From positions 886,001 to 950,000 of the forward strand of contig NC_016935.1 of the NCBI RefSeq assembly GCF_000250655.1: a DNA stretch of 64,000 nucleotides, in the 5' to 3' direction. Below, piece by piece: positions 35,451-43,536 of this stretch. A program made the translations under genes and the position numbers. The notes under the pieces are model-generated. The model saw only the letters and a program-made list of their open reading frames with translations, was not told where the DNA came from and ran no database searches. The first letter of the stretch is position 1. Each line of letters opens with the position of its first letter. Origin of the DNA: Paenibacillus mucilaginosus 3016 (GTDB lineage: Bacteria > Bacillota > Bacilli > Paenibacillales > NBRC-103111).

Positions 35451-36245
35451 ATGTCGCTCGTCGGAGAGGAACGCAAGCAAATCATAATGAATCTGCTGCT
35501 CGGTCAGGGCAAGGTGCGCACCCCGGAACTGGTGGAGAAGCTCGAGGTCTCCTCCGAGACGGTGCGGCGCTATCTCGAAGAGCTCGAGAGCGAGAACAAG
35601 CTGAGGCGCGTCTACGGGGGGGCCGTCCGGGTGGACCACGGCCGGGAAGAGCCGGCGATCTATAAGCGCGAGGTGCTCCGCCTCCACGAGAAGAAGCGGA
35701 TCGGCTTCGCGGCGGCCCAGTGCGTGCAGGACAAGGAAGTCATCGTACTTGATGACGGGACGACGACGATGCAGATGGTGGAGTTTCTCCTCGTGAAAAA
35801 GGGGCTCACCGTGCTGACCTCGTCCATTCCGGCCATGACGATGCTTGTCGAGCATAAGAGCAAGGGCCTGTTCGACGGCGATGTGATCTTCATCGGCGGA
35901 CGGGTCAATGCGACGCACTACCGGACGTCCGGCGCGCTGGCCCAGCTCTTCATGGAGTCGATCCATGTGGACAAGGCCTTTCTCGTGGCTGACGGGCTGC
36001 AGGCCGACCGGGGCGTCACCAGCTACGACGACGAGCGGGGCATGCTCTCCCGCACGTTCCTGAAGCAGTCGGGCCAGAGCATCGTGCTGGCCGATCATTC
36101 GAAGCTGGGCACAAGCCAGCTGTACCGGATCGCGGGGCTGGAGGAGATCGATATGATTGTCTGCGATGTGCCTCCGCCGGCGGAATGGCAGGGGAAGCTG
36201 GATCAGTTCGATGTGCACTGGATCGAGGCGCCGCCGCTGGATTGA
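35451..36245 (+). CDS. DeoR/GlpR-family transcriptional regulator
   Basis: A 264-residue repressor-type protein. The N-terminal winged helix (RKQIIMNLLLGQGKVRTPELVEKLEVSSETVRRYLEELE) is followed by the DeoR linker KLRRVYGGAV. The sugar-isomerase-like sensor domain has VIVLDDGTTTMQMVEFLL, LTVLTSSIPAMTML and VIFIGGRVNATHYRTSG, plus DGLQADRGVTSYDDERG and SIVLADHSKLG. This domain normally binds a phosphorylated metabolite. Immediately following the AEP genes on the same strand, it may sense a phosphonate or phosphorylated intermediate and control this operon. That link rests on position only. Confidence 0.85.
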   Translation: MSLVGEERKQIIMNLLLGQGKVRTPELVEKLEVSSETVRRYLEELESENKLRRVYGGAVRVDHGREEPAIYKREVLRLHEKKRIGFAAAQCVQDKEVIVLDDGTTTMQMVEFLLVKKGLTVLTSSIPAMTMLVEHKSKGLFDGDVIFIGGRVNATHYRTSGALAQLFMESIHVDKAFLVADGLQADRGVTSYDDERGMLSRTFLKQSGQSIVLADHSKLGTSQLYRIAGLEEIDMIVCDVPPPAEWQGKLDQFDVHWIEAPPLD

Positions 36246-36332
36246 AGGGTGGTGGACGGCATAAGAGAGGGCGCGTTAGGGCATCGTATGGGATAGAACA
36301 CTAGCTTTTTCTATTCCAGGGAGGCATGCGAC

Positions 36333-36704
36333 ATGCTGCTGCGATTTGCCGTCAAGCTTCTGATGAACAGTGCGGTACTCATACCGCTGTTATACCTGCT
36401 GACCGAAGGCGCGGCTTCACCGGGCCAGCTTGTCACCGCCGCGGGCCTGCTGACCGTTATCGCTTTTGTGATCGGCGACCAGTGGATCCTGAGGGAGAGC
36501 AATAACGGGCTCGCCACAATTGCCGATATGGGTCTCGGCGGACTGTATTTTTGGGGGGTATCCCGGTACTACGACTGGAATTTGTCCATGAGCGATCTGC
36601 TCATTCTGGCCGGGATGCTCGGCGTGGTGGAGTTCATGTATCATGTCATTCTGCAGAAGTGGGACAAGCGGAAGAACGCCTTCTCCTACGACGAGATCGA
36701 ATAG
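36333..36704 (+). CDS. DUF2512 (YndM-like) four-helix membrane protein
   Basis: A 123-residue integral membrane protein with four helices: FAVKLLMNSAVLIPLLYLL, LVTAAGLLTVIAFVIGDQWIL, LATIADMGLGGLYFWGVSRY and LLILAGMLGVVEFMYHVIL. The C-terminus is charged. It matches the DUF2512/YndM family of Bacillales, whose function is unknown. AGGGAGG lies before ATG 36333, and a terminator follows, so it is probably transcribed alone. Confidence 0.78.
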   Translation: MLLRFAVKLLMNSAVLIPLLYLLTEGAASPGQLVTAAGLLTVIAFVIGDQWILRESNNGLATIADMGLGGLYFWGVSRYYDWNLSMSDLLILAGMLGVVEFMYHVILQKWDKRKNAFSYDEIE

Positions 36705-36734
36705 TGCTGCCTGGCGCCAAGCGGCCCGGGCCTG

Positions 36735-36766
36735 AGCGCTGTCCTAAAGCGGACAGTGCTTTTTAT
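36735..36766 (+). terminator. Intrinsic terminator after the DUF2512 gene
   Basis: AGCGCTGTCC (36735-36744) pairs with GGACAGTGCT (36751-36760) over a 6-nt loop, followed by TTTTATTTT. Confidence 0.85.
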
Positions 36767-36937
36767 TTTGACCCGCCAAGCAAATATACGTCAATCCGTC
36801 GGCTTGGATCTGCCCTAGACCGATATGCGAACCGTCCCCAAAGGACGGCGAAGCCGTTTAACTTGCGTCCTGCCCCTTCCGGCATCGGGTCTGTTTTCCT
36901 GCCATTTTTAACTCGAACCGGCGGCGTGTTTCTCCTC

Positions 36938-36965
36938 TAATCTTTTTGTCGATATCTGCCGAAAT
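36938..36965 (+). promoter_or_regulatory. Candidate SigD promoter of motAB
   Basis: TAAT (36938-36941), 16 bp, then GCCGAAAT (36958-36965). The Bacillus SigD consensus is TAAA, about 15 bp, GCCGATAT, so each half has one mismatch. It lies about 50 bp before motA, where motility sigma control is expected. Confidence 0.45.
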
Positions 36966-37013
36966 AAAAATTATGAAATCGGATATCAAGCGAGTTGGAG
37001 GGTGCATATAGTT

Positions 37014-37808
37014 ATGGACAAGTCGTCTTATCTTGGCGTTGCATTAGGACTTATTGCAGTATTGGTCGGTATGGTTCTGAAAGGAGCCTCCATCGGCGCA
37101 CTTCTTAACCCGGCAGCCTTCATGATCATCCTGGTGGGTACCGCCGCGGCTGTTATTATCGCGTTTCCCATGAACGATCTGAAGAAATTTCCTAAGCTGC
37201 TCGGCATTCTCTTCAAGGAACAAGTGCTTCCGGACAAAAAAGAGCTGATGGACATGTTCATCGAGTGGGTATCGATTACCCGCCGTGAAGGCCTGCTTGC
37301 TCTCGAAAGCAAGGTGGATGCCATCGAAGAGCCGTTCCTGAGAAACGGCATGCGGATGATCATTGACGGAAACGATCAGGACTTCGTCCGCGACGTGCTT
37401 CTTGAAGAGATCTCGGCGGCGGAAGAGCGTCACCGGACCGGCGCACTGATCTTCACCCAAGCCGGTACCTATGCGCCGACCCTCGGGGTGCTCGGGGCCG
37501 TTATCGGTCTCGTTGCGGCACTCGGTAACCTGAGCGAAGTAGACAAGCTCGGACACCTGATCTCTGCAGCTTTTATCGCAACAATGCTCGGGATTTTCTT
37601 CGGCTACGTTATCTTCCACCCGATGTCCAACAAGCTGAAGCAGAAGGCGAAGAAGGAAGCGGAAGTGAAAATGATGATGGTGGAGGGTCTGCTCTCCATC
37701 CAGTCCGGGATCTCGGCGATTGCCGTAAAGCAGAAGCTGACGGTCTTCATCTCGCCGTCCCAGCGTGACGCCGAGGACGGTGAAAAGGGAGGAGCCGGCG
37801 GTGAGTAA
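37014..37808 (+). CDS. motA: Flagellar motor stator protein MotA
   Basis: A 264-residue stator subunit with four membrane helices. The N-terminal pair is YLGVALGLIAVLVGMVLKGAS and NPAAFMIILVGTAAAVIIAF. The cytoplasmic loop includes SITRREGLLALESKVDAIEEPFLRNGMRMIIDG, which contacts FliG. The second pair is YAPTLGVLGAVIGLVAALGNL and LISAAFIATMLGIFFGYVIFHP. ATG 37014 is preceded by GGAGGG; an upstream in-frame GTG overlaps that site. It overlaps motB by 8 bp. Confidence 0.93.
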   Translation: MDKSSYLGVALGLIAVLVGMVLKGASIGALLNPAAFMIILVGTAAAVIIAFPMNDLKKFPKLLGILFKEQVLPDKKELMDMFIEWVSITRREGLLALESKVDAIEEPFLRNGMRMIIDGNDQDFVRDVLLEEISAAEERHRTGALIFTQAGTYAPTLGVLGAVIGLVAALGNLSEVDKLGHLISAAFIATMLGIFFGYVIFHPMSNKLKQKAKKEAEVKMMMVEGLLSIQSGISAIAVKQKLTVFISPSQRDAEDGEKGGAGGE

Positions 37809-38643
37809 GCACCATAAGAAGCATCACCATGAGGAGCATGTGGATGAGTCCTGGCTCATTCCCTATGCCGACCTGCTGACCCTGCTGCTTGCCCTGTTCA
37901 TCATCTTGTTTGCCTCGAGCCAGACGGACTCCAAGAAGTATAACGCCATCATGCAGTCGCTCAATGCGGCGTTCACCAGCGGTACCGGATTCTTCGAGAT
38001 GTCCAACGTCGTGCCGATGACCGACCCGAATCCGGGCGCGAAAAAGAATGACGGCGCGGACGGACAGCAGCAGAACCCGGAGACGCCTCAGACGCCTGCC
38101 GAGCAGAAGACCGAGGAAGAGAAGCAGAAGGCGCTGGAGGTGGCGTTCCAGGAAGAGAAGCGCCAGCTCGAGGAACTGAAGCAGAAGCTTGATGATTATA
38201 TCCAGAACAACAACCTGTCGACCCAGCTGGAGACGAAGCTGACGAACGACATGCTCATGATTACGATCCGCGATAATGCGCTCTTCGCATCCGGCTCGGC
38301 CACAGTGAAGCCGGAGGCCCAGGCGCTGGCCGTCTCGATGTCGAACATGCTGGCCCAGTATCCCGGCTACAACATCGAAGTGGCGGGCCACACGGACAAT
38401 GTGCCGATCTCCCGCCGCGATTTTGAGAGCAACTGGGATCTCAGCGGCGTGCGCGCCATGAATTTCATGAAGATTCTGCTCCGCAACACGGCCCTGTCCC
38501 CGGAGAAGTTTCGCACGATCGGCTACGGGGAGTTCCAGCCGGTGGATACGAACGATACGCCGGAAGGCCGGGCGAAGAACCGCCGCGTGGAAGTCAGCAT
38601 CATCCGCAACCTGAAGCCTGCCCAGTCGGCTCAGGTTCAGTAA
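37801..38643 (+). CDS. motB: Flagellar motor stator protein MotB
   Basis: A 280-residue stator subunit. After a His/Lys-rich cytoplasmic tail, one membrane helix carries the ion-binding Asp24 in IPYADLLTLLLALFIILFASS, the same position as in B. subtilis MotB. A linker rich in Gln and Glu leads to the OmpA-type peptidoglycan-binding domain: YNIEVAGHTDNVPISR, WDLSGVRAMNFMKILL, RTIGYGEFQPVDTN and GRAKNRRVEVSI. GTG 37801 is the start (GGGAGGAG 6 nt upstream) and lies inside the end of motA, so translation is coupled. A proton-driven motor is likely. Confidence 0.93.
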   Translation: MSKHHKKHHHEEHVDESWLIPYADLLTLLLALFIILFASSQTDSKKYNAIMQSLNAAFTSGTGFFEMSNVVPMTDPNPGAKKNDGADGQQQNPETPQTPAEQKTEEEKQKALEVAFQEEKRQLEELKQKLDDYIQNNNLSTQLETKLTNDMLMITIRDNALFASGSATVKPEAQALAVSMSNMLAQYPGYNIEVAGHTDNVPISRRDFESNWDLSGVRAMNFMKILLRNTALSPEKFRTIGYGEFQPVDTNDTPEGRAKNRRVEVSIIRNLKPAQSAQVQ

Positions 38644-38683
38644 GCGCGGGTAATCAGGCAAGTGATCAGTGAATCGATTTGAA

Positions 38684-38726
38684 AACGGCACTGTCCCTCT
38701 GGAAGAGGAGGCGGTGCCGTTTTTTT
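38684..38726 (+). terminator. Intrinsic terminator after motB
   Basis: AACGGCAC (38684-38691) pairs with GTGCCGTT (38714-38721), followed by a T run. Confidence 0.85.
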
Positions 38727-38926
38727 ATGATAATGGAAAGATAAGTTGAATCCCCTCGGCCATCAGAGACAGGAGCTGCTCGCCGAAGGGGGTCCGGTTG
38801 TACAGGCCGGTCAGCGGGTCAGCGGGTGCTTTTGAGAAGAAGGTTCTCCCGGTCCGCTTCCCAGCCGAGCGCCGCTTCCTTTATCGGTAAATAACGGCAT
38901 CGGTGATACCGCTCAATCGGCTTGCG
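38725..38926 (-). pseudogene. Decayed GGDEF-domain gene fragment
   Basis: Read on the minus strand, 38820-38794 gives DPLTGLYNR, followed by TPFGEQLLSLMAEGIQLIF and then a stop at 38725-38727. This is the conserved beginning of a diguanylate cyclase (GGDEF) domain, cut off where the metal-binding strand should start. Upstream sequence is open in another frame (ending LLLKS before a TGA), so at least one frameshift separates the two. No start codon, GG(D/E)EF loop or rest of the domain remains. It is a relic, interesting beside motAB because c-di-GMP controls motility. Confidence 0.6.
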
Positions 38927-38965
38927 CAAAAAATAGATCTCCATTACAATGAAGACAATATTACA

Positions 38966-38979
38966 TTTAAACGTTTAAA
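38966..38979. promoter_or_regulatory. Perfect LacI-type operator palindrome
   Basis: TTTAAACGTTTAAA is a perfect 14-bp palindrome with the central CG typical of LacI/GalR family operators. It lies 19 bp before the lyase start at 38998, where a bound repressor would block transcription. Confidence 0.6.
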
Positions 38980-38997
38980 CTAATGGAGGTTGCCATC

Positions 38998-40860
38998 ATG
39001 ATCCGTTTCAATGTACTGCGCAGCAGCGTTCCGTCCGGTGAAGCCAAACCGCCGGGGCTCGCCGGAGGGGCCTGGGGGCCGGAGCGTCTCGAACAGATCC
39101 GGCGGGACCCCATGCTGGCGGGCCTGCTGGACGAAATCCGTGCAGAGGCCGGGCGTGCTGCTTTGGAACCTTTGCCCCGGCTGCCGTTTCATCTCTTCAT
39201 CCAATTTGCGGATGAGGGAAGCCGGCTGGGATTTGAGGGGCCGTATTTTGCCCGGCGGGGACGGCTGCTGGCGCTGGCTATGGCCACCCTGGTGGACGAA
39301 ACGGATGCCTACCTTCCTGCCCTGAATGACCTGCTGTGGGAGCTGTGCTCCGAATATTCCTGGGCCCTGCCGGCGCATCTGCCACCGAGCTTCGATGCGG
39401 TACCGGGAGCAAGGGTAAGGCCGGAGGCGACTGTGGATCTGTTCGCCGCCGAGACAGCGCATGCGCTCGCCGAAACGCTGTATCTTCTGGAGGAGCGGCT
39501 GCATCCCTGGGTGGCCTACCGTGTCCGCGAAGAGATCGAGCGGCGTGTGTTCCGGCCCCTCTTTGAGAATTCGCAGTCCTTCCACTGGGAGACGGCCGAG
39601 CACAACTGGTCGGCGGTATGTGCAGGGGCGGCGGGCATGGCCGCAATGCTGCTGGTGGACGATGCGAACCGGCTGTCCGGGATGCTCGACCGGTGTCTTC
39701 GCGCGATGGAGTGCTTCCTCGAAGGCTATGCGTCGGACGGATGCTGCCTGGAGGGCATCGCGTACTGGAATTACGGGTTCGGGTATTTCGTGTATTTTGC
39801 CGAGATGCTGGAGGCCCTGACCGCTGGAGAGGTAAGCCTGCTGCAGGGAGAGAAAATCGAGCGGATCGCCGCTTTCCCGGAGAGCGTGGCGCTGACCGTT
39901 CCCCAGTTCATCAACTACTCGGATGCTTCGCCCGCGCATGAGCTGCAGCCGGGACTGAACTGCCGCCTCGCAGCGCGGTTCGGACATCCCCTGCCTCCGA
40001 TGGCGGGCCGGCCGTCCCTGCACAGCGACCACTGCTACCGGTGGCCCCATACGGTGAGGAACCTGCAGTGGACAAGTGCAGGCGCCGCGGACCGGGCTGC
40101 TGCCGCGGGCCGTACGTATTTCAATGACGCGGCCTGGCTCATCGACCGCAGCGCTCACGAAGGCCGGATCGTCGCCTTCTCGGCGAAGGGCGGACATAAC
40201 GACGAGCCGCACAACCATAACGACCTTGGGCATTTTATCGTGCATCTGGCGGGGGAGACTCTCCTGGCGGATCTCGGGGCGGGAGAGTACACCAAGGACT
40301 ATTTCGGCAGCGGCCGGTACGGCTACCTCCATAATTCTTCCGAGGGTCATTCGGTCCCCCTCATTAATGGGGCTGCACAGCAGGCGGGCCTGCAGGCGAG
40401 GGCGGAGGTCCTCCGGCAGGAGGAGCAGGACGGTGCAGCGCATTTCGAGCTGGACCTGACGAAGGCCTACGGGCAGGAGGCCGGCCTGTCGTCCTTCATC
40501 CGCTCGTTCGAATGGCGGCGGGGCGCAGGGGAAGGGCTGGACGCCGGGGAGCTGCGGCTGACGGATCATTTTGCCTTCACGGGGGATGGGAACCGGGTGG
40601 AAGAACGGCTGATCTCCCTGGTCGAGCCGCGCATCGGACATGGGCTGGTGACCTGGCAGGGCGAGCACGCCTCGCTGGAGCTGTCGTTCGATGCCGAAGT
40701 GTGGCAGGCACAGAGCGAAGTGATCGATACGAAGGACCATCACGGCAATCCGCTGCGTGTCTGCAGGACCCGGCTGACGGCAGAGGGAGTAGGCAGTTCG
40801 TTCCAGGGCCTTTTGTCGATTCGGTGCCGAATGGGGCGTCTTTCCACCCAGTCTTCATAA
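38998..40860 (+). CDS. Heparinase II/III-family polysaccharide lyase-like protein
   Basis: A 620-residue protein from ATG 38998, chosen because ATGGAGGT is the ribosome site 7 nt upstream. The first 340 residues are an alpha/alpha barrel (ENSQSFHWETAEHNWSAVCAG, YASDGCCLEGIAYWNYGFGYFVYFAE). The beta-sandwich half starts near 370 with the heparinase II/III signature FSAKGGHNDEPHNHNDLGHFIVHLAGETLLADLGAGEY, including the His and Asn that in relatives act in catalysis and metal binding. No signal peptide is visible, so it probably acts on imported uronic-acid oligosaccharides. The substrate (heparin-like, alginate-like or other) cannot be told. A LacI-type operator in its leader suggests sugar-responsive control. 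Confidence 0.82.
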   Translation: MIRFNVLRSSVPSGEAKPPGLAGGAWGPERLEQIRRDPMLAGLLDEIRAEAGRAALEPLPRLPFHLFIQFADEGSRLGFEGPYFARRGRLLALAMATLVDETDAYLPALNDLLWELCSEYSWALPAHLPPSFDAVPGARVRPEATVDLFAAETAHALAETLYLLEERLHPWVAYRVREEIERRVFRPLFENSQSFHWETAEHNWSAVCAGAAGMAAMLLVDDANRLSGMLDRCLRAMECFLEGYASDGCCLEGIAYWNYGFGYFVYFAEMLEALTAGEVSLLQGEKIERIAAFPESVALTVPQFINYSDASPAHELQPGLNCRLAARFGHPLPPMAGRPSLHSDHCYRWPHTVRNLQWTSAGAADRAAAAGRTYFNDAAWLIDRSAHEGRIVAFSAKGGHNDEPHNHNDLGHFIVHLAGETLLADLGAGEYTKDYFGSGRYGYLHNSSEGHSVPLINGAAQQAGLQARAEVLRQEEQDGAAHFELDLTKAYGQEAGLSSFIRSFEWRRGAGEGLDAGELRLTDHFAFTGDGNRVEERLISLVEPRIGHGLVTWQGEHASLELSFDAEVWQAQSEVIDTKDHHGNPLRVCRTRLTAEGVGSSFQGLLSIRCRMGRLSTQSS

Positions 40861-40907
40861 TATATTAAAATGCTTCATACATTCCCATAACAAAACTCCC
40901 GTATACT
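40854..40907 (+). promoter_or_regulatory. Probable Pho box and promoter of the phytase gene
   Basis: TTCATA (40854), TTAAAA (40865), TTCATA (40874) and the weaker CCCATA (40884) are spaced 11, 9 and 10 bp. A TATACT -10 box (40902-40907) follows. The first hexamer overlaps the stop codon of the lyase gene. Bacillus beta-propeller phytases are known to be PhoP-activated, which supports the reading. Confidence 0.5.
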
Positions 40908-40948
40908 CGTCCTGTGATCCTATTATGAGACGGGAGTTAATGATCTGC

Positions 40949-42334
40949 ATGAAATTGCTGCATGTTTTGAATGCTACTGTATTTACGGCAGCGCTGCTGC
41001 TGCCTTCCGCCGCTTACGGTGCGGCCGAAGAAGGGTATGCGCCCCTGCGCGCAGGGCTTGAGAATCTGGGAGCGGAGCTGGACTGGGACGATGAGGACCG
41101 GACCGTCGTGTTCAAGCTGAAGAACGGCATCAGCGGCACGGTCACGATCGGCGAGAAAGAGTATCGGCTGGCCGGCAAGAAGGGCGAGCTCGACAGCGAA
41201 GTGAAGCTGGTGAACGAGAGCACGCAGGTACCGGCTGCGCTCTGGAAGGCGATTGAAGAGGAGAACGGGAAGTATGCGGATGACCCGAAGGCTCCGAAGT
41301 TCTTCGAGGTCCGGGCGGATGCGGAGACCGACGCCGTGGCGGACGGCGAAGATGCGGCGGACGATCCGGCGATCTGGGTGGACGGCGCGGACCCGTCGCA
41401 GAGCAAGCTCATTGCGACGAACAAAGCCGGCGGCGTACTGGTCTATGACCTGGCGGGCAAGCAGCTGCAGTCGTACCCTACGGGCAAAATGAACAATATC
41501 GACCTCCGGTACGATTTTCCGCTGGGCGGCTCCAAGGTGGACATCGTGGCGGCGACGAACCGGACGACGAATACGATTGACGTGTGGGCGGTCTCGGGTG
41601 CGACCGGCGAGCTGAAGGACATTGTGGCGGAGCCGATCAAGTCCAAGATGGGCGAAGTCTACGGCTTCAGCCTCTACCACAGCCTGCGCAGCGGCAAATT
41701 CTATGCGCTGGTGCTCGGCAAAGACGGCGAGTTCGAGCAGTACGAGCTCGCGGACAATGGCAGCGGCAAGGTCGCCGGCAAGCTCGTGCGCGAGTTCACG
41801 CTGGAGTCCCAGTCGGAGGGCCTCGCGGCCGATGACGAGTACGGCACGATGTACATCGCCGAAGAGGATGCGGGCATCTGGAAGTACAGCGCCGAGCCGG
41901 AGGGCGGCGTGGAGCCGCTCGCCCAGGTCGACATCGCGGACGGACGCCGCCTGCAGGACGACGTGGAAGGCCTCACGCTCTATTACGGCGCGGAGGGACA
42001 GGGCTACCTGATCGCTTCGAGCCAGGGCAGCAACTCTTACGCGGTCTACAAGCGTGAGGGCGCCAACGAGTATGTATCGAGCTTCACGATCGAAGACGGC
42101 GAGTCCGTTGACGGCACGACGGAGACCGACGGCATCGACGTGATCGGCTTCGGCCTCGGTGTGAAGTACCCGCAGGGCATCTTCGTCGCCCAGGACGACG
42201 CCAACGAGAAGGATGGCGAGGAGCTCAACCAGAACTTCAAGATCGTTCCTTGGGAGGCGGTCGCGAAGGGGTTGAACGCGCCCGCGGCCGCTGCGCAGGT
42301 CGATCCGCGCCAGCTGGTGAAGCGCGGGGAGTAA
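40949..42334 (+). CDS. phyC: Secreted beta-propeller phytase (3-phytase) with stalk-like N-terminal domain
   Basis: Releases phosphate from phytate outside the cell with calcium. I take ATG 40949 because it gives a normal signal peptide (MKLLHVLNATVFTAALLLPS, then AAYGAA); ATG 40925 and 40940 are alternatives, and 461 residues result. Residues about 25-115 resemble a stalk (copper amine oxidase N-like) domain. The propeller follows with DDPAIWVD, LIATNKAGGVLVYDL, MNNIDLRYDFPLGG, DIVAATNR, GLAADDEYGTMYIAEEDAGIWKY, DVEGLTLYY, LIASSQGSNSYAVY and TDGIDVIGFGLG. These match the calcium- and phosphate-binding blades of PhyC-type enzymes. With the AEP operon it forms a phosphorus-scavenging theme. 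Confidence 0.88.
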   Translation: MKLLHVLNATVFTAALLLPSAAYGAAEEGYAPLRAGLENLGAELDWDDEDRTVVFKLKNGISGTVTIGEKEYRLAGKKGELDSEVKLVNESTQVPAALWKAIEEENGKYADDPKAPKFFEVRADAETDAVADGEDAADDPAIWVDGADPSQSKLIATNKAGGVLVYDLAGKQLQSYPTGKMNNIDLRYDFPLGGSKVDIVAATNRTTNTIDVWAVSGATGELKDIVAEPIKSKMGEVYGFSLYHSLRSGKFYALVLGKDGEFEQYELADNGSGKVAGKLVREFTLESQSEGLAADDEYGTMYIAEEDAGIWKYSAEPEGGVEPLAQVDIADGRRLQDDVEGLTLYYGAEGQGYLIASSQGSNSYAVYKREGANEYVSSFTIEDGESVDGTTETDGIDVIGFGLGVKYPQGIFVAQDDANEKDGEELNQNFKIVPWEAVAKGLNAPAAAAQVDPRQLVKRGE

Positions 42335-42394
42335 GGCTCGTGCCGCGCGGGGGGAGCAGGCAGAGCGAAGGCGCGCGGCCGCTGCCTGCGTAGA

Positions 42395-42414
42395 GCGGCG
42401 CCTGCAGGCGCCGC
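42395..42414. other. Perfect 20-bp GC-rich palindrome after the phytase gene
   Basis: The stretch is fully self-complementary (GCGGCGCC, TGCA, GGCGCCGC). No T run follows, so it is either an RNA 3'-end stabilising hairpin or a protein-binding site. Confidence 0.6.
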
Positions 42415-42540
42415 GTAAGAGAGGGCGAAGACCGTAAGTGCGGCTCTTTATGCTTCATTTAGATTAGCAGGCCCCGCCCCCCTCTATCAATTCGGGATGG
42501 CAGTCTCGGAGAATCGAGTTACAAGAGGAATTAAGTAACG

Positions 42541-42590
42541 AATGCAGGTTATAGGAGCCCGTCCCTCCTATAACCTGCATTCTTTTTTTT
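42541..42590. terminator. Strong intrinsic terminator
   Basis: AATGCAGGTTATAGGA (42541-42556) pairs with its complement at 42566-42581 over a 9-nt loop, followed by eight T. It most likely ends phytase transcription. Confidence 0.88.
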
Positions 42591-42635
42591 GTATCAAGCC
42601 CAATTGGGTTACCTAGGAGATCAATCGGTGCCAGC

Positions 42636-42834
42636 TAACACGGAAAATCCGCGTTCGGGAGGCTCGCAGAAGGAAAAGAGCTCATTTAACACGGATTTTC
42701 CGTGTAAGAAGTTCGAAAGAAGCCCAGATAAGCTTCCTTTGCGTCAATTAACACGGAAAATCCGTGTTCGGGAGGCTCGCAGAAGGAGAAAGAGCTCATT
42801 TAACACGGATTTTCCGTGTAAGAAGTTCGAAAGA
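42636..42834. repeat. Tandem pair of 85-86 bp units carrying ACACGGA/TCCGTGT hairpins
   Basis: Copy 1 (42636-42720) and copy 2 (42749-42834) are nearly identical, with a 28-bp unique spacer. Each holds two 17-bp hairpins: one reads ACACGGAAAATCCGTGT (with one base change in copy 1) and the other is its reverse complement, ACACGGATTTTCCGTGT. The array therefore alternates +, -, +, -. No gene is present. Confidence 0.85.
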
Positions 42835-42858
42835 CAGAAACGATGATCCGTGACGCTC

Positions 42859-43536
42859 CTATAGCCCCAAATCCTCAACCTTGATTGAATCTGCCAGAAC
42901 ATAGCGGGTAATTCGTTTTTGTCCTATCCCGCCTGAACGGAAAAAACCTTTATCTAGCAGACTATGAAGCAGTTTGCGGGACTTTTCTTGGTGACAGTTA
43001 AGTAAGGAGCATACATCTTTCACCTTGATGACTCCATTCTCCCTTAAAACAAATCGCAGGATATCCTTCTCCTCCGAAGTCAGCTTGGCGGCGTGCATGC
43101 CGGTGCCTCCGAACCAGCGCCCCATGTACTGGGAGAGCAGGCTCTGGCACATCCGTGGTTTCTCGGCGACATCGTCGTAGGAGAAACGGAGGATCTTCCA
43201 GCCGTCGAGAATCAGGTGATTCTGGCGCATCCACTGGTCGGCGAATTGGGTGCGGCTGATTCGCTGCAGGTGGGGACCGTACCCGTCGATCTCAATAGCG
43301 AGCCGGTGGCGCCTGCGGATCAGTGCAAAGTCAAGATAGCGCCTGCCGTCCCGGAAGTCGGAGATCTCGTACTCCGGATGCAGGTCATGAAACTGGCCGA
43401 AGGCGGGCCACCAAACCTGCTCGGCAAAGGTACGTTCCGCATGACCGTGCCCCTCCTGCAGCCGGCGCAGCCGTTCGCCTGTACGGCGCGCAGAGTGGCT
43501 CTCCAGCCAGTGCTCGTATGTGGTTTTAAAGCTCAT
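42859..43536 (-). CDS. Endonuclease-fold (DUF559/Vsr-like) protein with C-terminal winged helix
   Basis: About 225 residues from ATG 43536 (AAAGGAA 11 nt upstream; the frame is open further but lacks a site). The core is a PD-(D/E)XK-type nuclease: RRYLDFALIRRRHRLAIEIDGYGPH gives the Asp and the Glu-x-Asp pair, and DQWMRQNHLILDGWKILRFSYDDV is the characteristic following helix and strand. The last 75 residues (LTSEEKDILRFVLRENGVIKVKDVCSLLNC, then EKSRKLLHSLLDKGFF) look like a winged helix. It could be a DNA-processing or repair protein. No restriction or mobile genes lie beside it, and the function is not known. Confidence 0.68.
   Translation of the reverse strand: MSFKTTYEHWLESHSARRTGERLRRLQEGHGHAERTFAEQVWWPAFGQFHDLHPEYEISDFRDGRRYLDFALIRRRHRLAIEIDGYGPHLQRISRTQFADQWMRQNHLILDGWKILRFSYDDVAEKPRMCQSLLSQYMGRWFGGTGMHAAKLTSEEKDILRFVLRENGVIKVKDVCSLLNCHQEKSRKLLHSLLDKGFFRSGGIGQKRITRYVLADSIKVEDLGL

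Noticed and set aside
36770..36937. Possible c-di-GMP riboswitch before motA
   Set aside because: A CCGTCC/GGACGG stem is present, but the conserved GEMM core segments (the CAAACC and GCAAAGCC regions) are not, so a riboswitch call is not supported.
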